Shown here piece after piece: positions 25,314 through 32,198 of a stretch of DNA of 35,753 nt. The DNA is from an uncultured Cytophagaceae bacterium. GTDB lineage: Bacteria; Bacteroidota; Bacteroidia; Cytophagales; Spirosomataceae. Within the stretch, counting starts at the first letter, position 1; each line of letters opens with the position of its first letter. The position numbers were made by a program, and so were the translations under genes. The stretch spans positions 1 through 35,753 of the forward strand of contig CALLKB010000152.1 of the NCBI GenBank assembly GCA_938008575.1. The letters are read 5' to 3'. The notes under the pieces were generated by a model. It did no database searches. It was not told the DNA's origin and worked only from the letters and a program-made list of their open reading frames with translations.

Positions 25314-27164
25314 ATGAAAAATATAAAAATGACAATCGCATGCATATTGTTGGCCTTTGCCACATTTGCACAAAAAACAAGCTCTAAAACAGAGCAAGAT
25401 TTTTATGAAATTAAAACACTTCCTATCCCCAAAGAGATTTACTTGGAAGTGGGTGGTTTGGCTACTATGCCGGACGGTCGTTTGGCAGTAAGTACCCGTC
25501 GGGGAGAGATTTGGATCATCGAAAATCCTTATCAAACTGCTAATCACCAGGTACACTATAAGCGTTTTGCTTCGGGCATGCACGAGGTGTTAGGTTTGGC
25601 CTATCGTGATGGTGCTTTTTATTGTTCCCAACGGGGCGAATTGACCAAAATTACCGACACAGATCGTGACGGGGTGGCAGATTTATATGAGCCTATTTAC
25701 CAATTCGAACTTTCGGGGAATTACCATGAATATACCTATGGTCCTGTTTTTGATAAGAACGGAGATATGTTGGTGACCCTTAATCTAGCTTGGGTTGGAT
25801 TTGGTGAAGGAAAATTTGCCAAATGGCGTGGCTGGTTGGTGAAAATCCACCCCGATGGGACCATGGAGCCCTTTGCTGCCGGATTACGTTCACCTGCTGG
25901 ATACAGCATTAACCAAGATGGAGATATTTTTTATGGAGAAAACCAAGGGGATTGGGTAGGTTCTGGTCGGGTGACGCATTTAGCGAAGGGCGATTTTGCC
26001 GGAAATCCAGGAGGACTTAAGTGGGCCAAAGAACCCAATAGCCCTTTCCGTTTGACCTTAGAAGAAATTCAAGATAACGGAGCTCCGATGTATGAAGCGG
26101 CAGCGAAAGTAAAGAATTTGAAATTGCCAGCCGTTTGGTTTCCACATGCGATTATGGGTATTTCAACCTCCGACGTGTTACAGGATACGACGCGTGGTAA
26201 ATTCAGCCCTTTTCCAGGGCAATATTTTGTGGCGGATCAAGGACAATCCAAGATTATGCGCATGGGCTTAGAGAAAGTTAATGGCGTTTATCAGGGCTTC
26301 TGTATCAATTATCGGGAGGGTTTTCAATCGGGAATTTTACGTGAGCGATTTGGCTTAGATGGATCGATGTTTGTAGGGATGACTTCACGTGGTTGGGGTT
26401 CAACTGGTAAAGATGAATTCGGCTTACAACGTTTGATGTGGAATGGTCAAATGCCTTTTGAGATTCAGGATATTCAAGCCAAACCGGATGGTTTTGAGCT
26501 TAGCTTTACGCAGGCAGTGGACGTGAATTCTGTCAAAAAAGCTGCTTCTTATGCGTTAAGGTCGTATATCTACAAATACCAACATCAATATGGAAGTCCG
26601 ATCATCGAATTGAAGGATTTGAAAATTTCGGGTGTTGAGGTGTCTGGAGATAAACGCAAGGTTCGTTTAGTGATTGATGGTCTTCGTCAATATTTTATTC
26701 ATGAATTTAAGTTGGAAGGCATTCGAAACGAAGCCGGAGAACCTTTGTTACACGAAACGGCTTATTTTACCTTGAATCAAATTCCTTCGGGGGGTAAATT
26801 GGCGGTTCAAGCGACACATCGCTTGGAGGAGGCTGTTGTGGTGAAGGCAGTACCAGCAGTTAAGCCAATGAAAAAATCTACGGTCATTTCTGATGCGGAA
26901 GCGATGGCTTTGTTGAAAAAACACACTTGTTTAGCTTGTCATGCCAAAGAGTCGAAGGTGGTTGGGCCATCCTATGCGGACATTGCTAAACGCAATTATA
27001 CGGATAAGCAAATTTTAGCTTTAGTGTATAAGCCGAATCCTCAGAACTGGCCAGATTATGCCACAGAGATGGCTCCGATGAGTCATGTGCCTGCCGCGGA
27101 TGTGCTCAAAATTGCCTCGTGGATTAATGGGCTTCGAAACAAAGCGCTGTTAAATCATGACTAA
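25314..27164 (+). CDS. Exported beta-propeller (sorbosone dehydrogenase-like) protein with C-terminal cytochrome c domain
   Basis: 616 residues. Signal peptide MKNIKMTIACILLAFATFAQ, then a beta-propeller of the glucose/sorbosone dehydrogenase (PQQ-type) superfamily (about 30-400): VGGLATMPDGRLAVSTRRGEIW, LGLAYRDGAFYCSQRGELTKI, AAGLRSPAGYSINQDGDIFYGENQGDWVGSG. A beta linker (about 400-500) leads to a class I cytochrome c domain with Cys539-x2-Cys542-His543 (CLACH) and likely axial Met586 or Met589 (EMAPM). Such proteins oxidise sugars or sugar derivatives and pass electrons to the periplasmic chain. Whether PQQ is bound cannot be seen. Its start is 4 bp after the DUF1080 gene, suggesting a joint pathway. 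A terminator follows. Confidence 0.85.
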   Translation: MKNIKMTIACILLAFATFAQKTSSKTEQDFYEIKTLPIPKEIYLEVGGLATMPDGRLAVSTRRGEIWIIENPYQTANHQVHYKRFASGMHEVLGLAYRDGAFYCSQRGELTKITDTDRDGVADLYEPIYQFELSGNYHEYTYGPVFDKNGDMLVTLNLAWVGFGEGKFAKWRGWLVKIHPDGTMEPFAAGLRSPAGYSINQDGDIFYGENQGDWVGSGRVTHLAKGDFAGNPGGLKWAKEPNSPFRLTLEEIQDNGAPMYEAAAKVKNLKLPAVWFPHAIMGISTSDVLQDTTRGKFSPFPGQYFVADQGQSKIMRMGLEKVNGVYQGFCINYREGFQSGILRERFGLDGSMFVGMTSRGWGSTGKDEFGLQRLMWNGQMPFEIQDIQAKPDGFELSFTQAVDVNSVKKAASYALRSYIYKYQHQYGSPIIELKDLKISGVEVSGDKRKVRLVIDGLRQYFIHEFKLEGIRNEAGEPLLHETAYFTLNQIPSGGKLAVQATHRLEEAVVVKAVPAVKPMKKSTVISDAEAMALLKKHTCLACHAKESKVVGPSYADIAKRNYTDKQILALVYKPNPQNWPDYATEMAPMSHVPAADVLKIASWINGLRNKALLNHD

Positions 27165-27166
27165 AC

Positions 27167-27200
27167 AAAAAAGGGACGCTCGCAAGAACGTCCCTTTTTT
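27167..27200. terminator. Bidirectional terminator between the cytochrome gene and the DUF1573 gene
   Basis: AAAAAAGGGACG (27167-27178) pairs with CGTCCCTTTTTT (27189-27200) around a 10-nt loop. A/T flanks supply a T-tract in both directions. It closes both convergent units. Confidence 0.92.
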
Positions 27201-27215
27201 GATGAGAAAATCGAT

Positions 27216-27593
27216 TTATTTTTTCGGTTCAACGGTTCCTTGAATGAACAATTGGATTTGTTGAACTTCTCCGTTATTAACTACCGTAATGGATTTATTA
27301 AAGTTACCCGGACGACCTGTTGAATTATATGAAGCGGTTACCTTACCTGTTTTTCCTGGCATAATCGGTTCACGAGTCCAATCGGGTGTTGTGCAACCGC
27401 AAGATGGTTGAACATTTGAGATAACTACGGGCGTTTTTCCTGTATTTGTGAATTCGAAGCTGTAAGTAGCTTGTGTTCCTTCAACGATTTTGCCGAAATC
27501 ATGTTTTTCCGACTTGAATTTGATTGCACCTTGAGCGTTAGATTGGAAAGCGAATCCAATGATGAGCGCTAACACGCCTAAAAATTTCTTCAT
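27216..27593 (-). CDS. Exported DUF1573 protein
   Basis: 125 residues with a signal peptide (MKKFLGVLALIIGFAFQSNAQ) and one DUF1573 Ig-like domain. Family hallmarks: FKSEKHDFGKIVEGTQATYSFEFTNTG, then VQPSCGCTTPDW with the conserved PSCGCT pair of cysteines, and GKTGKVTASYNSTGRPGNFNKSI. These proteins are abundant in Bacteroidota and probably periplasmic or surface-exposed; no biochemical role is established. It has its own consensus promoter (27624-27655) and a shared terminator, so it is a single-gene unit. Confidence 0.9.
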   Translation of the reverse strand: MKKFLGVLALIIGFAFQSNAQGAIKFKSEKHDFGKIVEGTQATYSFEFTNTGKTPVVISNVQPSCGCTTPDWTREPIMPGKTGKVTASYNSTGRPGNFNKSITVVNNGEVQQIQLFIQGTVEPKK

Positions 27594-27623
27594 GGTTATG
27601 ATTTATTTGGTTTACTACTTGAG

Positions 27624-27655
27624 CAAATCTAAAACAATGTGGAGATTCGGCAAAA
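27624..27655 (-). promoter_or_regulatory. Promoter of the DUF1573 gene (TTG-N19-TANNTTTG)
   Basis: On the minus strand, TTTTG (27655-27651) is followed after 19 bp by TAGATTTG (27631-27624). Sequence and spacing are a full match to the Bacteroidota consensus. The ATG is 30 bp further on. Confidence 0.75.
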
Positions 27656-27698
27656 GAATTGCCTCTGTTTTTTTGTGAAATAAATAGCGCTGCTTTTA

Positions 27699-27727
27699 TT
27701 TGGCTTATTTATTTTGTTGTATTTTTA
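27699..27727 (+). promoter_or_regulatory. Possible promoter of the E1-nuoIJK unit
   Basis: TTTG (27699-27702), a 17-bp spacer and TATTTTTA (27720-27727) are one base off the -7 consensus. Transcription would start near 27734, consistent with translation from TTG at 27752 or 27758. Confidence 0.35.
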
Positions 27728-27751
27728 CACGTTAAATTTACCAGGAAACCG

Positions 27752-30166
27752 TTGGCTTTGCATTATACCTTTTCTAATCCTGACATTTCATTTGATCCTG
27801 CAAAGGTGTTAGATGATTATCGCTTGGCTGCTTTAAGTAGGGCTTGCAGCTTGCTAGTTCGTAAGGAAGTTTTCTCGGGTCGGGCCAAATTTGGTATTTA
27901 TGGAGATGGAAAAGAATTGTGTCAGCTCGCATTAGCGAATTCGATGCAAGCGGGGGATTATGTTTCCGGTTATTATCGCGACCAAACCATTGGAGTTGCT
28001 ATCGGCGACTTGACATGGCCACAATATTTTGCTCAATTATACGGACATCCCGACATTCAATTTGATCCGCATTCGGGTGGCCGACAAATGAATAATCACC
28101 ACGCAACGCGCTGGTTGGACGATTCAGGCGAATGGTTGGATCAAACGTCTCGCTACAATTCTGTTGCAGGAATTTCATCTACCGCAGCTCAGGCACCTCG
28201 GGCACTTGGGATTGCGTATGCCTCTAAATTATATCGGGAACGTGCTGATTTACAGGAGCATGCAACACTTTTTTCAAAAGGAGGAAAAGAAGTTTGCTTC
28301 ACGACCATTGGGGATGCATCTACTTCCGAAGGGATGTATTTGGAATGTATCAATGCTGCGGGGGTATTACAAATCCCGATTGTTTTTTCGGTTTGGGATG
28401 ATGGGTATGGGATTTCGGTTCCGATTGAATATCAAACGACTAAGTCGTCGATTTCGAAGGCGTTAGCTGGATACCAGCGAACGGAAACGGAAAAAGGCTT
28501 GGAGATTATTCAGGTCAAAGCATGGGATTATCCAGGTTTAATTGCGGCTTATCAAAAGGCTGCCCAATTAGCCCGCGAGGAAATGGTTCCGTGTTTGGTT
28601 CACGTGATTGAATGTACGCAACCGCAAGGCCACTCGGCTTCCGGCTCGCATGAACGATATAAGTCGGCAGATCGCCTTCAATTCGAGCATGAAGCGGATT
28701 GTAATCTGCATTTTCAAGCTTGGATTATCGCACAAGGCATTGCTACGGCGGAGGAATTAAAAGCCATTGATGATGAATCAACGGCCTTAGCACGTAAGTA
28801 CCAAAAAGAAGCCTTTGCAGCCTATATGGCCGCGATTGATATAGATAAAAAGTCATTTTTGCGGATTGCAAAAAACCTATATGATTCAACGAATGAGCCC
28901 GGATTATTGGAGCCCATTTTGGCTGAATTGAACGAATTGCAATATCCGATTTTCAGTGATTTGGTTCGCGCAGGACGTAAAGCTTTAAGGGAGTTTCGGT
29001 TTTTTCAGGGACCTGCTGTTAAGTTATTGCGTAAGTGGTTGGCCGAATTAGAAGCGCGTAATCACCGTCGATTTAGTTCCCATCAGATGAGCGAATCGAA
29101 GGATAGTCCTTTGTTGGCGAAAGAAGTGAAAGCCACCTACGAAAAAGAGCCTGTTTTAGTTGATGGACGTGAGATTTTGAATAAGAGTTTTGCCAAATTC
29201 TTGGAAGATCCGCGGGTGTTTATTTTGGGTGAAGATGTGGGTAAGATTGGGGATGTGAATCAAACCTTAGCCGGTTTACAAGATAAGTTCGGACCATTAA
29301 AGGTAACGGATACAGGTATACGCGAAATCAGTATTGTTGGTCAGGGATTGGGTGCATCCATGCGTGGATTGCGGCCAATTGTGGAGATTCAGTATTTGGA
29401 TTATATATTTTATCCTTTTGCGATTTTGTCGGACGATTGGGCATGTTTGCATTATCGGACGGCAGGCGGGCAAAAAGCACCCATGATTGTTCGGACACGT
29501 GGGCATCGCTTGGAAGGCATTTGGCATTCGGGTAGTCCGATGGCCGTTTTGTTGAATGGATTGCGAGGGGTACATTTTTGTGTGCCGCGCAACATGACCC
29601 AAGCTGCGGGGATGTACCGGACATTATTGTCCGGAGATGATCCCGGTTTGGTAGTTGAATGTTTGAATGGATATCGTTTGAAAGAACCGATGCCAACGAA
29701 TTTAGAGGAATTAGTCGTGCCGTTAGGTGTTCCGGAAATCTTGCGCGAGGGGAATGATTTGACGATTGTGACTTATGGTTCGATGTGTCGGATTGTGATG
29801 GAAGCAGCGGAGGCCTTGGCAGAAATGGGAATTTCTGTGGAGGTGATTGATGTGCAGACCTTGTTGCCATTTGATCGCTATCACCACATTTTGACATCGA
29901 TTCAAAAGACACATCGCGTATTATTCGCGGATGAGGATATGCCGGGAGGAGCATCTGCGTATATGATGCAGGAGGTATTGGATAAACAAGGAGCATTTAC
30001 GTGGTTGGACAGTCCGGCGCGTTGTTTGGCGGCACGTCCACACCGACCAGCTTACAGTTCGGATGGAGATTATTTCTCGAAGCCCAATGTGGAAAATGTT
30101 GTGGATACCGTGTATGAAATGATGCGTGAGTCGGACCCATCATCGTTCCCAGCCATTTATTTTTAA
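27752..30166 (+). CDS. 2-oxoacid dehydrogenase E1 component, alpha and beta subunits fused
   Basis: Thiamine-diphosphate E1 of a pyruvate or branched-chain 2-oxoacid dehydrogenase complex; decarboxylates the oxoacid and passes the acyl group to E2 lipoate. About 804 residues from the chosen TTG. The alpha half includes KFGIYGDGKELCQLA, SGYYRDQT, the ThDP motif GDASTSEG ... WDDGYGIS and the phosphorylation-loop-like SGSHERYKS. The beta half begins near 475 with EPVLVDGREILNKSFAKFL, FILGEDVGKIGDV and FVDEDMPGGA-like ADEDMPGGASAYM. The fused form is common in Bacteroidota. No in-frame ATG precedes the conserved region: TTG at 27752 (MALHYTFS) or 27758 is the best start. Substrate cannot be assigned. 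nuoI follows one base after the stop. Confidence 0.88.
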   Translation: MALHYTFSNPDISFDPAKVLDDYRLAALSRACSLLVRKEVFSGRAKFGIYGDGKELCQLALANSMQAGDYVSGYYRDQTIGVAIGDLTWPQYFAQLYGHPDIQFDPHSGGRQMNNHHATRWLDDSGEWLDQTSRYNSVAGISSTAAQAPRALGIAYASKLYRERADLQEHATLFSKGGKEVCFTTIGDASTSEGMYLECINAAGVLQIPIVFSVWDDGYGISVPIEYQTTKSSISKALAGYQRTETEKGLEIIQVKAWDYPGLIAAYQKAAQLAREEMVPCLVHVIECTQPQGHSASGSHERYKSADRLQFEHEADCNLHFQAWIIAQGIATAEELKAIDDESTALARKYQKEAFAAYMAAIDIDKKSFLRIAKNLYDSTNEPGLLEPILAELNELQYPIFSDLVRAGRKALREFRFFQGPAVKLLRKWLAELEARNHRRFSSHQMSESKDSPLLAKEVKATYEKEPVLVDGREILNKSFAKFLEDPRVFILGEDVGKIGDVNQTLAGLQDKFGPLKVTDTGIREISIVGQGLGASMRGLRPIVEIQYLDYIFYPFAILSDDWACLHYRTAGGQKAPMIVRTRGHRLEGIWHSGSPMAVLLNGLRGVHFCVPRNMTQAAGMYRTLLSGDDPGLVVECLNGYRLKEPMPTNLEELVVPLGVPEILREGNDLTIVTYGSMCRIVMEAAEALAEMGISVEVIDVQTLLPFDRYHHILTSIQKTHRVLFADEDMPGGASAYMMQEVLDKQGAFTWLDSPARCLAARPHRPAYSSDGDYFSKPNVENVVDTVYEMMRESDPSSFPAIYF

Positions 30167-30167
30167 G

Positions 30168-31391
30168 ATGTCAGCAGTAGGTAACTATTTCAAGGAGATT
30201 TTCGAGGTGGTTCAGAGCACCCGTAAGGGGATGGCTTTGACTTGGAAACATGCTTGGAATGCACGTAAGCAGCGGACTGTTCATCAGATTCAGGATGCAG
30301 GTTATTTCCAGCAATCTGAAGGGATTGTGACTTTGGAATATCCGACCTTGCAAATTCCAACACCGGTTAATGGGCGTTATCAATTACACAATGAGATGGA
30401 CGATTGCATCGTCTGTGATAAATGTGTGAAGGTTTGCCCAGTGGATTGTATCGATATTGAGCCGATAAAGGCAACGGGTTTGGTGGGTCATGCTTCAGAT
30501 GGGTCGCCTATTCGTTTGTATGCCGCGAAATTCGACATTGATATGTCCAAATGTTGTTTTTGTGGACTTTGTACGACGGTTTGCCCGACGGAATGTTTGA
30601 CGATGACATCGGAGTATGATTTTTCGGTATTTGATGTGAAGGATCATAATTTTTCTTTTGCTAATTTGACAACGGAGGAGGCTGATGAGAAGCGGAAATT
30701 GTATGAGCAATTTGTGGCGGAGAAGGCGGCGATGAAAGTAGTCGCCAGTCAAGAGTCGCTAATCGCTAGTCCAGAGGGAAATAGTCCGAAGTCCGAAGGC
30801 CAAACGTCTAACGACCAAAGTCCAGTGTCTAAACCTAAACCTGCTTTTAAGCCGAGTTTCAAGAAAGCTAGTCCGGAGTCAAGTAGTCCGAAGTCCGAAG
30901 GTGGAGGAAGTTCGGAGGGAAATAGTCCGAAGGCAGTTGTCAGTGGTCAGGAGTCAGTAGATCCAACGTCTAACGACCAAAGTCCAACGTCTGATAGTCT
31001 ACCGTCTAAACCCAAGCCTGCTTTTAAGCCGAGTTTTAAGAAAGTCGCTAGTCCGGAGTCAGCTAGTCCGAAGTCCGAAGGTCAAACGTCCAACGACCAA
31101 AGTCAGGCGACTAAACCTAAGCCTGCTTTTAAGCCGAGTTATAAAAAAGTCGCTAATCAGGAGTCAGGTAGTCCGAAGTCCGAAAGTGCAGTAAGTCCGG
31201 AGGGAAATGGTCCGGAGTCCGAAGGTCAAACGTCTAACGACCAAAGTCCAACGTCTAATAGTCCAGCGTCTAAACCTAAGCCCGCTTTTAAACCGAGTTT
31301 TAAGAAAGCTATTCTGAAGTCCGAAGATCCAACGTCCAATGACCAAGGTCTAAAGTCTAATAGTCCAACGTCTAACCCCGATCTCCCATGA
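30168..31391 (+). CDS. nuoI: NADH-quinone oxidoreductase subunit I with a long repetitive C-terminal tail
   Basis: Complex I subunit carrying clusters N6a and N6b that pass electrons to N2. 407 residues from the ATG at 30168; a longer frame would overlap the E1 gene. The core (about 1-188) contains two ferredoxin motifs: Cys80, 83, 86, 90 (CIVCDKCVKVCP) and Cys129, 132, 135, 139 (CCFCGLCTTVCP). Both are complete, so the core should be functional. The tail (about 191-407) is unlike usual NuoI, which ends near 160-200 residues. It holds four copies of KPKPAFKPSFKK-type blocks separated by S/P/E/N/Q-rich blocks such as SPKSEGQTSNDQS. It is lysine-rich, probably disordered and cytoplasmic. Stop overlaps the nuoJ start (ATGA). 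Confidence 0.9.
   Translation: MSAVGNYFKEIFEVVQSTRKGMALTWKHAWNARKQRTVHQIQDAGYFQQSEGIVTLEYPTLQIPTPVNGRYQLHNEMDDCIVCDKCVKVCPVDCIDIEPIKATGLVGHASDGSPIRLYAAKFDIDMSKCCFCGLCTTVCPTECLTMTSEYDFSVFDVKDHNFSFANLTTEEADEKRKLYEQFVAEKAAMKVVASQESLIASPEGNSPKSEGQTSNDQSPVSKPKPAFKPSFKKASPESSSPKSEGGGSSEGNSPKAVVSGQESVDPTSNDQSPTSDSLPSKPKPAFKPSFKKVASPESASPKSEGQTSNDQSQATKPKPAFKPSYKKVANQESGSPKSESAVSPEGNGPESEGQTSNDQSPTSNSPASKPKPAFKPSFKKAILKSEDPTSNDQGLKSNSPTSNPDLP
30780..31380 (+). repeat. Irregular in-frame repeat region encoding the NuoI tail
   Basis: Four near-identical 36-bp blocks encoding KPKPAFKPS(F/Y)KK begin at 30831, 31008, 31113 and 31272 (spacings 177, 105 and 159 bp, all multiples of three). Between them recur AGTCCGAAGTCCGAAGG, CAAACGTCTAACGACC and AAAGTCCAACGTCTAA units. 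The short motifs AGTCC and GTCTAA are strongly over-represented relative to the core gene. Confidence 0.88.
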
Positions 31392-31897
31392 CGCCATTGA
31401 TGCTATCTTTCTTGGCTTTGGTATGTATTACCTGTGGAAGTGCCTTGGTGATGCTTTGGACGAAGAATATTTTGCATGCGGCCTTAGCGATGTTTATGAC
31501 CATGCTTGGTCTAGCGGGACTTTATGTATTGGCTTATGCCGATGTGATGGCTGTTTCACATCTCATGATTTACGTGGGTGGAGTATTAATCTTGATTCTT
31601 TTTGGAATCATGTTGACAAATCAGAATAGTCGGGGCGATAAGGATCAAAACAATTTAGTGACCGAAGAATCTTCACGCGTTGTTCCCATGTTGATTGGGC
31701 TAGCAATTTTTGCGGGCTTGGTATTTATTTTGGCACGTGGAAATTTTGGTGGGATTGAAATTGCAGACCCTAATTCTAAATTGAGTTTTGTCGGGGTTTC
31801 CTTATTGACGGAATATGCCATGCCATTCGAATTGGTTGGCATTTATTTATTGATTGCCTTGATAGGCTCAACCTACATCGCGAAGCATGATGAATAA
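31388..31897 (+). CDS. nuoJ: NADH-quinone oxidoreductase subunit J
   Basis: Membrane subunit of complex I next to the quinone chamber. 169 residues, five TM segments at about 3-25, 30-50, 55-77, 92-112 and 140-162. The signature VSHLMIYVGGVLILILFGIML contains Tyr62, equivalent to the conserved TM3 tyrosine implicated in coupling. A short charged loop (NQNSRGDKDQNNLVTEESSR) lies after TM3. Its ATG overlaps the nuoI stop by 4 bp and nuoK starts inside its 3' end, so the trio is translationally coupled. The remaining membrane subunits (nuoH, L, M, N) are not in the window. Confidence 0.93.
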   Translation: MTPLMLSFLALVCITCGSALVMLWTKNILHAALAMFMTMLGLAGLYVLAYADVMAVSHLMIYVGGVLILILFGIMLTNQNSRGDKDQNNLVTEESSRVVPMLIGLAIFAGLVFILARGNFGGIEIADPNSKLSFVGVSLLTEYAMPFELVGIYLLIALIGSTYIAKHDE

Positions 31898-32198
31898 CGA
31901 AATCCCTTTACTTTTATTTCTTTGGGCTGCGGCATGTTTATTCGCCATCGGGTTTAGTATGTTGATCCTCAAGCGGAACGCTATTTTCGTCTTGATGGGG
32001 ATTGAGTTGATGCTGAATGCAGCCAATTTGAATTTGATTGCTTTTTCGCGTCAGGATACTACGAACCAAGGATTGTTGTTGGGTATTTTCGTGTTGGTGG
32101 TAGGTGTCTGTGAAATGGCCGTAGCTTTGGCTTTGGTGATTCAGGCTTACCGACAATTCCAACACATCGATTTAGGTCGATTCAAATCGAGAAACTAA
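31887..32198 (+). CDS. nuoK: NADH-quinone oxidoreductase subunit K
   Basis: 103-residue complex I membrane subunit (MrpC-like) with three TM helices. The two key carboxylates are present: Glu40 in GIELMLNAANLNLI and Glu76 in VGVCEMAVALALV, matching Glu36 and Glu72 of E. coli NuoK in the proton path. Start at 31887 or at the immediately following ATG (31890); either overlaps nuoJ by 8-11 bp. The stop (32196-32198) overlaps the stop of uvrC on the other strand (32195-32197). The nuo genes end here, with no nuoL downstream, so the complex I locus is split. Confidence 0.96.
   Translation: MMNNEIPLLLFLWAAACLFAIGFSMLILKRNAIFVLMGIELMLNAANLNLIAFSRQDTTNQGLLLGIFVLVVGVCEMAVALALVIQAYRQFQHIDLGRFKSRN

Noticed and set aside
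29328-29996. 222-codon open frame antisense to the E1 beta half
   Set aside because: The product is Pro/Ser/His-rich with no domain features, and the plus strand is a clear E1 gene.
30780-31380. CRISPR-like or tandem mobile repeat array
   Set aside because: Repeat spacing is irregular (177, 105, 159 bp), units are in the nuoI reading frame and are not palindromic, and no cas genes are near.
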